This document shows, piece by piece, positions 11,096-23,948 of a stretch of 64,000 nt of DNA (position 1 is the first letter of the stretch; the number at the start of each line of letters is the position of its first letter). Source of the DNA: Trichosphaerium sp. ATCC 40318 (Eukaryota; Discosea; Flabellinia; Trichosidae); contig JALMLS010000199.1 in assembly GCA_038496445.1 (NCBI GenBank), positions 24,238-88,237 of the forward strand, written 5' to 3'. Position numbers and translations under genes: made by a program. Below the pieces are notes generated by a model. It had not been told where the DNA came from. It saw only the letters and a program-made list of their open reading frames with translations, and did no database searches.

Positions 11096-14000
11096 CTACT
11101 TTTTCTTCGCCTGTTTAGCTTTAATGTTATTAATTCTACTCCACAGTAAAGGTCGTCTGTTCGCTATAAAAAAAAGAAACAACAGTCAGTCGAGAAGAAA
11201 CAAAAAAAAATCACGTGATTTTTATAAGACGGTACGTACAACGAATGTGTAGTTTCTTTCTTTTTTAGTTGCTGAGTTTACTATTGCTATGTGATTGCAA
11301 TTTTCTAAAGCATCTAAAATATCATTTTCCTAAAAGAATTGCCGGTAAGCTTCGATGAACAACTTCATTATTTTTCGTACTTCTTTCCAGGTTGCAACAA
11401 ATGATGCAATATGTTTTTCTAGTATATCACGATCGTTTGGACCAATTGCATTAACAACACGCTTAGTGACAGCCTATTTATAAGTTAATGGTTGAGTGGG
11501 AGCACAAACGTGACAAGTCCAAAGAAAAAAGAAAAGACTTGATCAAAGGGTAAAAAAGTCATAATTGTAATGTTTCTTCCTTTTGGCTTACCTTTATTGT
11601 GCCCCGAGAATTAATGACAATCATAGGAGTCGACTCTTTTAGTAATGAACTGAATGTACTTCCCCAGTCAACTTCCTTGAACAAAAAGACATATTCCTTT
11701 TCTTTGTTAAAAACTTTTTCTGCCATTGTTATATCCACTAGTTTCTCTCTACCATTCTACGCACCAAGTGAGATTTACGATTTTTTGAATATAATGAACG
11801 CATTGTTAAGACAGTATAGTATATTGTTAAGACAGTATAGTATCGACGTACATGACAGATAACTTCATCACGGAATGTCAATGAATTCTTTCCTGATGAA
11901 AAAAATACATCATCTAAATTTTCTGGTAATTTCTCAAACTCTTTGTTGTTAACCAAAATCTTTGTTATACATCCTTGGAACAGATTCGACGCTATTATCC
12001 AAAGTTAATCACTTCATAAATAAAATAATATGTTTGGTAAGTACTTTTATATCCAAGGAACGAATGAGCCTAATAGAAAATGTCAAGAGCTGCCAAAAAG
12101 TTCTTGGGGTAATACCTTTTTGTTTAAGAATTGAACTTTTCCATCCAAGGTTGTAATTAGTAAAGGGGTGCTTATTTTATCCACGTGATAATCTGGTGGC
12201 TCTTTCTTCCCTTCAACCATAACTTTACCGCTTTCATCACTAACATGTCTCAGCATTTCCGTAACATCAGCTACGCCTTCAACCACTAAAAAAAAAATCA
12301 ACACGTGTTTTGAAATAAATCGTTTATATATCTTACCTCGTAATGCTCCGCTACCGTCAGTGAATTTTATTTGATTATCATCACTACTTAGTATTTGACG
12401 GAAAATGGAATGCGCGTTTTTCTTATCTACTTGTAGAGTAGAAGTGCCTTGCCTATAAAAAAACAAGTCAATTTAACTCTCTGTTTTTGGCTATGATTCG
12501 CCAATGCCTTACATTGAAATTGCTCCGTTTGTACTCTTACGATCATCTGTATTCTGTTTAGGCTCCTTAGTAGTCTTACAAGGTAGCACTAGTGTTAAAA
12601 CTAAGTTTCCAGGGTTGCCCATATTCCATTGAATTTTTCCACTCAAAGCATCCAATAGCGATCGCACTAACGCACTGGTTAATAAACTATTTTGGATATA
12701 AAGTGCACTCACAAGCATGAAGCGCAGCAAATGACCCCCTTCCTATAGGCTTATTTGCTTTCCGAGGCTCATCTTGAGCACGTGGAACGAAGTCAGTAAT
12801 TTGAAGTTTAAGAGTGTTTTGCCTTGAGTAAAGATGTTAATATCAGGCTTGAGAGTTTAGTACAGCCACGTACATTAACCACGGTGTTACAAGTATTTGA
12901 GTTGAGTTTGCATATTCCAGCAAACTCCACATTGCAACAACTAAGAGTAGTTTAAAGTTATCCGAATTACCAATAACAATGCTATGTTTTTGTCTAAAGA
13001 AACAACATTAGACAAGGCGCTTGATAGAACAAAAAAAGTACTTACTTCGGATAGTATGCAGTAACAACTGTTCCTGCTCTCGCCAAGTGTTTGATGAGTT
13101 CGATTGATGAGTTGACAAGCTTATTTAGACGTGTAGGTTTTGGTGCAGTTGAACCCTTTATGCCTTTACTAGACAAGCTCCCGAGTAATTGAGTCATCAA
13201 TGTTACCATTTGTTTTGAAACTACAAAATAAAACCATCAAAATCACGTGATAAAATCTATTAAAGACGAGAAAAAAGTGAGTTTTCATCTTTTTTTTCGT
13301 ACTTGTTTTTCCTCTGTTATCGAGCACTTTCTTTTCTATTGTTTTACTCATAGCATGTGTCATTTCTATTAGTTTTTCACGCGCTTTTGACATACGCATC
13401 TCTTCTCTCTAATGAGAAAAAGTCAGTTGTTTTTGTTCTTTTTTTTGATATATGTCCCTGTAATAACATAAATTTTCTGAGCAACTGTTGTTGATTCTGC
13501 GACAATGCAAAATAAGCTCAAAATATTCATTTCATTTACATAGTATTAAAATAGGTTCATTCAAACACTTACCATGTCTTTTCCTCCACTTTGACGTCTC
13601 TTTTGATGAGATGGTTCTGGCACATGTTCTTCAGTTAACTCAACAGACTTGAGATGCATTTCTAAAGCAATCAGTAACGCATTAAAACAAAAAGTTGACC
13701 GCATTGGACACTGTCTAGTATGTCCTGAATCAACTTACCGTCAACTGTTAGTATAGTGCGCTTGTGCTTTATTTCTCTTAAGAACTCTAGGATATCATTC
13801 CTTGGTTTTATATCGTACAAAATTCTGTTTTGCATAATAAGTATTGAACCCATATAAAAATAGTTTTAGTTGTACCTCTGAGAATCTACTAGCAACTTGA
13901 AATTACGAGCTAATTCACGCATTTTAGTCCAATTCACATATTGCTTTTCCTTGTCCATGAATGTTGGAGCCTCCTCAGCATGAAAGCAATCGTGAAACAG

Positions 14001-16385
14001 CAAATCTGTTGAGAGAGAAAAAAGTAAGCAAACAGGCTGAGTATTACATCTGTGAAGTGCATCACTTACCTAGAGCAGGAACACAAGGACCAGCACGTTT
14101 ACGTTTCCATGCTGTACGATATCCTTTACTATTCTGTCTTGGGTCTATTATAGTCTCTAGTTTTTGATACATTTGCATCACCTGGCTCGGTACGCTTCGC
14201 CATTCTTTCTCAAGACGTTGAACGTTCGATACACTCAATGCACTGTATACTTGACGCATACCATAAAAGTTATTCAAGTCCCTTAGTCTCTAATAAGGGT
14301 GTTATTTGGAGAAAGAGAAAAAAAAAGGAAGATAAAAAAAGCCTATTTTTAGTCTTGTCATCTCGTGCTTGCGCTTTAACAATTACTAAAAAAATTACTT
14401 GCCTGTAGAACATTAATAAATGCTACAATCAAACCCACACGAGCTTTTTTCGTTGGCGCTAGCAAAATCTCGCTTGAAATCCAATAGGTCATCTAATAAA
14501 AACACGTGTTAATTCAAAAAACAAAAGAATGAACGAAACATGTCAAGCAGGAGTTTTTGTGAACAGTTAATGATGTTCACCTCACGGTATAGAATATAAA
14601 AATTATGTAAAACTGAACACGTGGTTTGCTTGGTTCCTAGAGGAAGGAAAAAGTCTTACGTTGTTGGAGTGTTCAACAGCTAATGTTGTAGTTTTCTTTG
14701 CATGTCCTTCATCTCTGTATCTCCCCTCAAATAGGTCGTCTAGTGATATGAGACAAATGAAATCATGATCCAGAATTGTCATCTGATTCGCTAGTTCCAT
14801 TGGGTCGTAATCGCATATCTTGAAACGCTTAGTCGAGGTTAATGTAATTTTGTGTTTTGGCTGCTTAGTAAAACTATTGAAAAAGAAAAAAGAAGAATGT
14901 CAGGACAAGACATTACGCTATGGTACAGAAGAAAACTCTCTACTTTGTCTTGAAAGTAGTGAATGGATTCGTTCACTTGTGTCTTGTCCAGGCATACTTA
15001 AAAGCCTACATTTTCTCCGCGATGTCTCACGTTGAATGGTACACGAGCAGAACTGCGTTTGCTCTTTGTGTCAGTTGGCGTATCAAGTTCGTTGCTCTTC
15101 CTCGGAGGTGATGGGTTCTAAAAAGTTTATAAGACAAAATTTAGTGCAACAATAAAATAAAAATTATCACGTGATTTTTTGTGTAACGTCAAAATAAGAA
15201 AAGACAGAAAAAGTAGAAAAAAATATTCTGAAATTGTATTTTGAAAAGTTGCTTACCATTTTCGATGTTATTATCTTTACAAACGGCGCACCATGCACAT
15301 CCGTCTCTAAGAACTCCAAAAATTTATCAAGGATGTCTTGCCATTCAGTAATATGTTTAAGCGTTTGGTAGCGATACTCAAGAAGAGTAACAAGCACATT
15401 AATAACTCTGTATATAAAAATAAGGAAAGAACAAATTAATTATTGTAATACAAAGAATATAAAGAATGTGTACCTCACTCGTGCTACCTTTTGGTCTCTC
15501 TCAAACGTTATACTAGTTTTAGACAATGTAGGTGTCTGTTTATAACAGGTATTTGTCAAGGAACATAAAAAATAAAGCAAAAAGTATGGAATAAAACTTC
15601 CACGCCTTATTCTTCTTGTACGACAAAATTATGATAGTACATACGCGTTTGCGCTTGCACTGCGCAGTATACAAATAGTTTTTAATAAAATGTTTCAAAA
15701 AGAATATTGGCGCTTTTGCAGTTTAGGGCGTAAGGATACTTCTTGATTAGGAGGCGTAGACACTTTATAGGAGTTATGTAGTAGTCAAGAGTTAAAACAA
15801 ATGTTTCTCTTGTTTCTTTATCTATAAAGGAGAAAATAAGTAAAGAGCTTCATGTTGTCTTTTAAAAACATAAAAAAATACATAGTGTTCGCTTATAAAC
15901 TATCCACGTGATGCGAAACGACAGTTTCTATAAAAATACAAAAAAAAAAGAGACAGAAAAAACTCTAAAGATGATTCTCTTACGTAACAACTCAAATACC
16001 TTTGTAGAAATAGAGTTGTTTTGAAAAGTAATCATATAATTATATTTGCCTGTTGTTTAAAACAATGTTACGTACCTGCGTCTCCTTTAACACGAACAAG
16101 TGTCTTTACCATACCAGGTACAGTAGCTTTTGTAATACAACGCTTCATTTGAAAAGCCGTAGCGGTGCTATATTCAACTTCAGAAGCAGCACCGGAGCCT
16201 GAATCTGAAGCTCCATCCATTGTGTCGACTGATCTTCTCCTTCTCTTGCTGCGTGTTGGGTAATTTTGAAGGTTGCTGGTGGATTTTTTTCTTGAAGCGA
16301 CTCTTTGCTCCTTTTTACTTGGTAAACTCTCCAGTGAGCGATTTGTATGGAGCCTAGAAGTACTCCGTGAGCCACCCTCCGACAT
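11096..16385 (-). CDS. Ras-type guanine nucleotide exchange factor (RasGEF)
   Basis: ATG at 16385 opens a Ser/Arg/Lys-rich leader (MSEGGSRSTSRLHTN) followed by a RasGEF N-terminal (REM) module. It is visible in FQMKRCITKATVPGMVKTL and, at about 15835-15720, ETFVLTLDYYITPIKCLRLLI. The catalytic CDC25-homology domain is spread over small exons at about 14810-13870: DPMELANQMTILDHDFICLI, SSEILLAPTKKARVGLIVAF, RLRDLNNFYGMRQVYSALS, ALGKSDA, then a DLLFHDCFHAEEAPTFM and YVNWTKMRELARNF end. These follow the RasGEF order. It should activate a Ras/Rap-type GTPase. Downstream about 2.5 kb of coding exons run to the TAG at 11096 (ending INNIKAKQAKKK); I do not recognise this tail, which could even be a second gene. 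Many introns carry CACGTG. The upstream 380 bp is shared with the divergent RhoGEF gene. Confidence 0.75.
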
Positions 16386-16765
16386 CTACGTGCGCTCAAA
16401 GACCTCTAGAGAAAAATGACGTAAAATGTGAAACTGCACAAAGAAAAAAAGAAGCACAAAAAATTCCTGTTGAGGAGCATTGGCAACTCTACTGCTTTTA
16501 TTTTTTGAGTAGTACCTGTTTCTGTAGTGGGCGAAAATAGGAGTATGTGACACTTTAAAACAAAAGTCCTAAAGTCTGCGTGTGGGACTACCTTAGCCTT
16601 GTTAGTATTTTTATTCTATGCGCATGAGATATACGCAACCGCCTAGTGCTTTAGTTCAAGATTATTAGGCGGCTCAGTGACGTGTAGCTTAACCCTTTGT
16701 TGCTTTAAGTTAGGCTCTCTGTTGTACAACTTTGTTTCGACAAAACTAAACGTGTTGATGATTGA
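16386..16765. promoter_or_regulatory. Shared upstream region of divergent RasGEF and RhoGEF genes
   Basis: 380 bp between two head-to-head start codons. No coding frame is evident. It must hold both promoters; I see no clear TATA box. The pairing of a Ras-GEF with a Rho-GEF invites co-regulation, which is inference only. Confidence 0.4.
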
Positions 16766-19700
16766 ATGACCGAAACAAACCTAAACATTCGTGCAAAAGT
16801 ACTCTACAAGTTCGACGCGCAAAATGAAGAAGAGTTAAACTTGGCAGAAGGTGATATTATCGTTATTAGTGAAAAACACGACGATGGGTGGTGGATAGGA
16901 ACATTTAAGGGCACTTTGGGATACTTTCCGGGTAGTTATGTCGAGGAGCTGCCTGAAAAGGCTCCTGTTGAGGCTGTGAGGAAGCCTCCAACGAAGAAAG
17001 CACCGAAAGCTCCAACAGGTATACACTCATCGTTCTACACTCGATACTCACAATGTTGCTCTATTTCAGCTTTGAAAGCCACAAGCAATGACAGCGCTAC
17101 AAAACCGTTATCAAAGCGTCACACAACGAACAGTATAGCTGCTGAGGAAGTAAAGCCAAAACCCAACCCTAAACCCAAGCTACGAACAGCAGTAAGCGCG
17201 CGGTTTCCAAAAGGCAAACCTTTACCCAAAACGCCACCGAAGCCAGCAAAACTCAACTCTAGAAAGTCCACTAGCCCCTCAAGGATAAGACGCACTACAA
17301 GCACCCAGTCAATCCCAGGTACGCCTTAAAAATAAAAATCCGCTAGATAAACACTCTAAACACTCTACTACGCCTTTAAATGACTACGTTATTGATATCA
17401 ACCTCGTAGTTATTTTTTCCGTGTAAGTTTAGAGTCTCGAATGCAATTTTTTTATTTTTCTTCACCAACGACCCTCTTAACCCTTTTGTTGTAGTGAAAC
17501 TAGTGCGTAAAACGCAAGCAAAGAAACCAAAAAAAAGTACAGATAGTTCAAAGCCAAGAAAGCTGCCTGCTGACTGGGGTACGTATTTTTTTTCTGTTTT
17601 CTAGAGACTAGTTTATTTTGCTGTTATTTTTTTTTGTGGAATAAGGTGAAAGACGGACACATAATCGGTTGTGACAGATTTTTATTTTATTCTTCATTTT
17701 TTTTTTTTGTTGTTTCAGATGTCATGTCGTCTGTTGTGAAGTAACCTCGGTTTTTTAGAGAAAAAGAGAGCTTATACTGCCAAAGAGATATTGGATACTG
17801 AAAATAATTATATTAAATCGCTTATGATGGCTGTTAATGTGCGTTTTGATTGATTTACTAAAATATACAAAAATATTCATCCAGACGCAGAAAAAAACGC
17901 CAAAGCAACTTTTGGTCAACTGTTGCGACTATTTGTTTTCCCTCGTGCACGAATATTCATATGTCTCATATTTATTATAGAATTTCTACGAGCCGATAGC
18001 AAAAGCAGCGATTACAGACTCTAAAATTCCAATCAAGGATATTAATGTCATATTCTCTGATTTACGTCAGATTTTACCTCTCAACTCTGATTTAGCCAAG
18101 CGTAAGTAACACCTTTGTAACCAGTTGTTTCCTTGTTTTTGTAGCGAGACTTTTTAATTAATTAAATGGCATGTAGAATTAAAGGTTAGAATGAAGAGTT
18201 GGACTAGTCAGGCTCGTATTGGTGATATTTTCGTAAAATTTGTACGCGTATTTAAAAACATTTTCTTGTGTTATCTATTTTTTATTTGGTTTCCAAAAAT
18301 AGCAACTAATTTCGGCACTTTTTACATTTTTTTTTTCGCCTTCTGTTTGTATAAAGTCACGTAGCTTAGTATTTTTTGAAATATTGTTGTTTAAGTGCTG
18401 GCTTGGTTAACGTTTTACAAAGGCACCATTTTTAAAGATGTATACAAACTTTGGTAACAACTATGATGCTGCCTTGGAGCTTTTGGGTCGTATTAAAGAA
18501 GAGAGGTGGTTCACGTCTTTATGTGGAATTAATGGTGCTCGTGATCTTGAGGCTTTGTTGATTACACCTATACAAAGGATACCTCGTTATAATCTATTGA
18601 TAAGTGTAAGTGTAATTCTTTTTTTTGACAATGTTTTTGAATTCATTTCAGCTCTTGAAGGGTATCTTAAAGAAATTTAATTGGCCTTTAGGATATGATC
18701 AAGCTTACACCGGATGATCACCCTGATTTTGAAGATCTTACAAAAGCGTTGCAGACAACAGTGCGTTGATTTATTGGTTTTTTTTAATTTGATGAAGTTT
18801 TCTGGTTTTATTAATACAAAAGCGTAGCAAGAGGTGTCTCAACATATTAATGATTCTATAAAATATTCAAAAAATACAGATAAACTAGCAGAAGCTGGAC
18901 TCGGTGTACGTAATTCGCTAAATTTATTTTTTGTACGTTAATTTGTTTTTTGCTTTAGGAACTTATGGCACCTGCACGTGAACTTATCAGAGATGGTAGC
19001 TTGAATGTGCATTCAGATGAAAATGCTGGTAAAAAGAAAATAGGTATCATGCCTATAAAGAGATCAAGAGCATTGCGTCTGTACGACATGAATTTTTTTT
19101 ATTTTTACTAGTAAAATTTCTTTGAACCTAACACTGTCTTTAGAAATCACTTCCTATTGTTTAATGATGTATTATCTATTGTCGATGAACCATTAGATAG
19201 TAGGATAAGGCGTTATAAGAAAGCTGATAGCAAGAAGAAGTTGAGTAAGCCAATTAATTGGCCTCTCTACCTCGTTTGGTTAAAAAATATTTGTATCCAC
19301 TTTTTCACTGTTTTTTTTACCTTTTAATTTGTATTACCTTGACGACATTAAAGCAACATCAAGCTTTGAGTTGATTGGTCCAAACAAATCTGTTATAGTA
19401 TACCCTGCAACAGCTACTGAAAAAGCTGCGTGGTGGGACTCTTTAAAGGAGTACATAGGTTCGTCGTTTTAACACATTCATAAGTATTTTATTAAGATTT
19501 TTTTTTATAGAAGCTGCTGTCCGCCTTCTTCCTGAACAGGAAGGTGCACCACAAGAAAATCGTGCTGAAAAATTAATGGCTCGTTATGGTAAGTATGAGT
19601 TTGCTACAGGAGAAGAGTACGAAGGATGGTGGTATCAAGGAAGGGTATGTTGTCGTTATGTATTTTATTATATGGTTTCAGCTTGGTTAATTAAATTCGC

Positions 19701-21091
19701 TGTTTTTAGATGCATGGAGAGGGTATATTCACATCGTTTGGAAGTGTTTATGAAGGACAGTTTGAGAATAATAATAAATCAGGCATTGGATTGTTAACTT
19801 ATACATCTGGCCAACAATATGATGGTAAGAGCTTTAGTAGTAGTCTTGGTTTGATAGTATTTGATTGACTTTACTTCTAGGTGAGTGGAAGAACGGTAGA
19901 CCACATGGTGTTGGTGCTATGTTGTTTGCACAAGGTGTTGAGTACTCTGGTGATTGGAAAGAAGGCAAACAATGTGGACATGGTGTTATGAAGTATGCCA
20001 ATGGAGATGTATATGATGGTTCTTGGAAACTTGGTCAGCCTGATGGAAAAGGACACTTGAAAATGACTAATGGATTCACTTATTTTGGTGATTTCGTTAA
20101 TGGAGAAGTAAGAAATCAATTTGTGCCCACACAAAAAAGTTGTTCTGATGACGTTTTTGTTTTAAGTTTGAAGGAAATGGTACTGCTGTACGGCCTGACG
20201 GTTATACATATGCTGGGGACTTTGAAAAAGGTGTAGAGTCTGGAAAGGGTGTAGCCACGTACACGACAGGAAAGTATACTGGTGATTTCAAAGAAGGAAA
20301 AGTACGTTTAAACGGTTTTTTTTTTTAGGTAAAGTACTCTCTGTTAATAACTTTTTTTAGCGCCACGGTCGAGGAATATGGGAAGGAAATGATAACTCAC
20401 ATTATGAAGGTGAATGGCGTGATGATATGAAAGAGGGTAGTGGATCTCTTACCAATGAAGATGGTAACACATACACTGGCATGTGGAGGTCAGGAAAGGT
20501 ACTTTAGTTAGCTCCTTCTTTTTTTACTTCCCTTTTGTGTTTACGTTTTTTTTCTTTAGTTCTCTGGTCCTGGAACGTGGGAGTCTAAGACTGAGTTCTT
20601 ATGTCATTATGATGGACACTTTGAAGATGGCTGTAGAGACGGAAAAGGCGTTGCTACGATGTCTAATGGAGATGTTTATGATGGAGAGTTTAAACTTGGA
20701 GTGTTTCACGGTCAGGGTATTTATACTTTTTCAAATGGTACCGTTATTGAAGGAAAGTGGAGTCAAGGTGTCAGGTATGAAAATAACAAAGATTCACAAA
20801 TTGAGTTGGGTTTTTAAGTCAAAAAAAAATCACGTGACATGTTTCATTGTGTTGTTTTTTTTTTCTTTTTTTTTTTTTTTTGCACTGAAAAAAAGTGCGT
20901 TTGGGAGTTCCATTACTGTCATTCTCGCTTGGTATTTTTTGGCTTATGGGTTTGCTTGTAGGGAAGGAAAGTGTGTTGTTAAAAATAGTGATGGAAAGTC
21001 TCTTGTTATAGAAGCCAGTTATGAAGAACAAATTGGAACTTTTTATTGTCCACCATTTAATCCTCCTGTTTTCCAGTTTCCTTGGCCTTAA
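16766..21091 (+). CDS. SH3-DH-PH-MORN Rho guanine nucleotide exchange factor
   Basis: ATG at 16766. An SH3 domain (ARVLYKFDAQ-type start AKVLYKFDAQNEEEL, DGWWIGTF, GYFPGSYVEEL) is followed by a basic Pro/Lys linker. A Dbl-homology domain lies in exons about 17760-18900 (KEILDTENNYIKSLMMAV, PIKDINVIFSDLRQILPL, LLITPIQRIPRYNLLIS, the CR3 hallmark). A PH-like module follows at about 19030-19470 (NHFLLFNDVLSIVDE, ELIGPNKSVIVYPA, TEKAAWWDSLKEYI). Then come about 13 MORN repeats (YEGWWYQGRMHGEG, YDGEWKNGRPHGVG and so on) to the TAA at 21091. It should activate a Rho-family GTPase at a membrane reached through the MORN array. Alsin combines DH-PH and MORN but carries VPS9 and lacks this SH3 start. 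About 15 short introns. Confidence 0.88.
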
Positions 21092-21968
21092 GGAATTAGG
21101 AAAAAAAAAATGACATAAATGCATAGTGTACTTGTGTAAAGAATTTAATTAATTTGTAAATAAACCCTTTGTCTTTGTCATACGTTTTAAGACAGCAAAT
21201 ATAAAAAAGGATAAAAACTATCATGTCAAAACATTATTACTACATAGCACTGGAACAAGTGGCCGCCACTTTAGTGTGGCATGCATGGAATGATGTAGGA
21301 ACAGCAATAATGTAATAGCAAACTCATGAATGTGGCGTCAGGTCGGTGTAGCGTCACAATAGTTGTTGCTGATGGGTGCAATCAAAAAATATAATGTAAG
21401 GTTAGTAGCGCATCACCAATATCATATTGATGCTGTAGTTTTAAGCGGAGAAAGGCGATTGCTTTGGCAACTCTTACACTGTTTAAAGTTTTACAAATCG
21501 AATTAAAACACGTGATTTTTGAAATTCAAAAAAAAGCGGACGAAGGGTTTTACCAACCAAGGCCAATACTGTCTAGACAAGTATTTTAATGAATGAAGGT
21601 AGAATACTATTTAAATAAATATTTAAAGGAAAAATCTGGATTGTTGATGAAGCACGTGTTTGTAAATTTTCAATCAAAATAACGGCTTGCGGATGGACCT
21701 GATGCAGGAGTTGGTGTTTTTATCAGAAAGCTACTTTTGACATCACTTCGTTAAGCAATCCTTTTTGTTAGTTTAATTCAACCGTGATATTTACAAAGCC
21801 ATGTTATTTTACTGTAGGAACAAACCATTTACCACTTTTTTTTATTATTCTGTCTTTAAGAATTTACAGCTGTTGCTGTTTGTATGTTAAACAGAGTTGC
21901 AGTTAAATACTATCAAACCTACTGAGTGAATAGTCACAACCTTCACTGTAATCAATCAGTTTACTTTT
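21092..21968. other. Intergenic region between convergent genes, no gene seen
   Basis: About 880 bp of AT-rich DNA between the 3' ends of the RhoGEF and the second YwqK gene. It holds polyadenylation-like AATAAA/TAAATAAA strings and two CACGTG sites (near 21508 and 21652). A 30-codon ATG frame near 21223 is too short to support. Confidence 0.5.
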
Positions 21969-23383
21969 TTACCTCACCATCACATACATATGCTCTTTGA
22001 CAAGTTTTCCGCCGCTTTGCCATTCTTTGAACTTGCCATGTTTTTTATTTTCAACAACAAAATAGCATTGATATTTTAGCTGTCCATTAGCATGCCACCT
22101 TTTATACTCACCATTCTTCTTGCCATTAACATAAAAAGTCTGCATCTCAAGTTGTCCATTCTCATACCAACTGCTATACTTTCCGTCATAATGCACCATT
22201 TATGAATCCAAAGTTGTCCATCGTCATACCATTGCTTATACTCACCATTTTGTGTACCATTGATGTACCGTGTATGTGCACAAAGTTGTCCATTGCTGTG
22301 CCATCTTTTGAATTCTCCAATGATTTTACCTTCAACATACCAGCATTGCGTAGCAAGTTGTCCATTGTCATGCCAAGTTTTGAACTCACCACATCTCTTA
22401 CCATTAATATTATTGTACCGGCATCGTAATTGTCCATTGTCATGCCACTTCTTATACTTGCCATTCTTCTTGTCATCGATATACCAAATTTTCTCTTTAA
22501 GCTGTCCATTTCTATACCACTCTTTATAAGCATGTTTCTTACCACCACGATTATTGTAATACCAACAGTGTATCAAAGGCTGCCCATTATCATACCATGT
22601 TTTAAACTCACCATCCTTTTTACCATTTACATACACACATTGCAGTTTAAGGTGCCCATTCTCGTGCCATTTCTTGTTGTCACCATGCTCTTTATTCTGA
22701 ACAAACCACTTGTGACTTTTAATTTGTCCATCATACCAGCTTTGAAATTCACCGTTCACTTTGTCATCAGCATTCCAATATTGCATGTTAAATTGTCCAT
22801 TTTTATGCCACTTTTTGTACTCACCTTCATTTTTACCCTCAACACACCGACAATGTATGTCAAGTTGTCCATTTTCATACCATTGTTTGTACTCACCATT
22901 TAATAGACCATTAGCATACCAACAATGTATTTCAAGTTGCCCGTTTTCATACCACTCTTTGTATTCACCATCATCTTTTCCATCAACAAACCAACAATGC
23001 TTTGCAAGTTGCCCGTCTTCATACCACTGCGTGAACTCACCTTCTTGTTTACCATCAATATACCAAGTGAGCACCTCAGGTTGTCCGTTTTCATGCCACT
23101 CTTTGTACTCACCATTTGTCTTGCCATCAACAAGATTGTGTTTGCACTGTAAGTTATTACTGCAAGTATACCATTCCATCCAAGTACCATGTTTCTCAAG
23201 TTTATGATTGTAGTGAGTGTTGATTGCAGCACGTTTTGATAGTTTATGGAATTTGCAAAATAATTCCTTATCAAATGTGCATATATAACGTTGAATGTCA
23301 CAAGGGATATCCAGCAAATAAGTTGGGTTGTAATCCCAGAAATATACTCCAGGCTTTGATGGCATTAAAGTTTGTGTGGACAT
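21969..23383 (-). pseudogene. YwqK/MORN-2 repeat gene with a frameshift near its 3' end
   Basis: ATG at 23383 opens a unique leader of about 70 residues (MSTQTLMPSKPGVYFWDYNP) followed by tandem 24-residue repeats such as GEYKEWYENGQLEIHCWY. I count 13 intact repeats, then a repeat near 22165-22215 that is 10 nt shorter than its neighbours. This moves the frame after HKWC so that translation ends at 22076. The repeats themselves continue in the next frame (GKYSSWYENGQLEMQTFYVN) to a stop at 21969, adding three more. No splice signals bridge the shift. Either the copy is newly broken, makes a truncated but mostly intact protein, or the assembly has an indel. The 24-aa units differ enough that it is not a recent tandem expansion. 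Related to the gene at 8487-9389. Confidence 0.7.
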
Positions 23384-23948
23384 ATCTAAAACTCATCAAT
23401 ATTACGAGATACTGAATGTACGACAAAAAAAAAGCCTAAGAAATGAGCACCGATATTGACCTAGATTTACTTAAAATTGGTTTCAGGGTATATGATTTCT
23501 AAATCATCAAACATTTCGTTGATTGGAAGCGTATTGATTCCTCTATTAAGAATGATTGTAAACGTTGCGTGTTACTGATGCTGTGGTTATTAGAGTTGAA
23601 GTCGGAAGCGTGGTTGGAGGTAGAGTTGTTGGCATTAAAGTGAATGAGAAAACACCAGATGAATCAATGTAAAAGATGATATTAGAAGTATTATCAACAT
23701 ACTAACTCTCTCTAGTTTGTACGTTTATTCACTCGGCGGTTCCTTGTTTATTCATTGCAACTGTATTGTTGGTGAAAAGGGTCTCCTAAACACTGTGCCA
23801 CTGTCCTAGTCGAAATTAAACTGCAAGTGCTTACAAATTTGGCGTTTATTTCCACGTGGAATTCAGGTGAAAATGTGAATTTGGCCTTCAAGCTACAGCT
23901 TTCGTCAAAGTTAGTCTTTTAGCGTTTGCAAGCAAGCAACGGGTAATA
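23384..23948. other. Intergenic region upstream of xylulokinase and the YwqK gene
   Basis: Divergent promoter region of 565 bp. A 36-codon stretch at about 23575-23670 (DAVVIRVEVGSVVGGRVVGIKV) looks coding-like but has no start and no clear splice partners, so it may be a remnant exon. One CACGTG lies near 23852. Confidence 0.4.

Noticed and set aside
22202-23207. Long + strand frames rich in Cys, Pro and Ser opposite the YwqK repeats
   Set aside because: They are reverse-complement shadows of the tandem repeats, which is why they also look repetitive.
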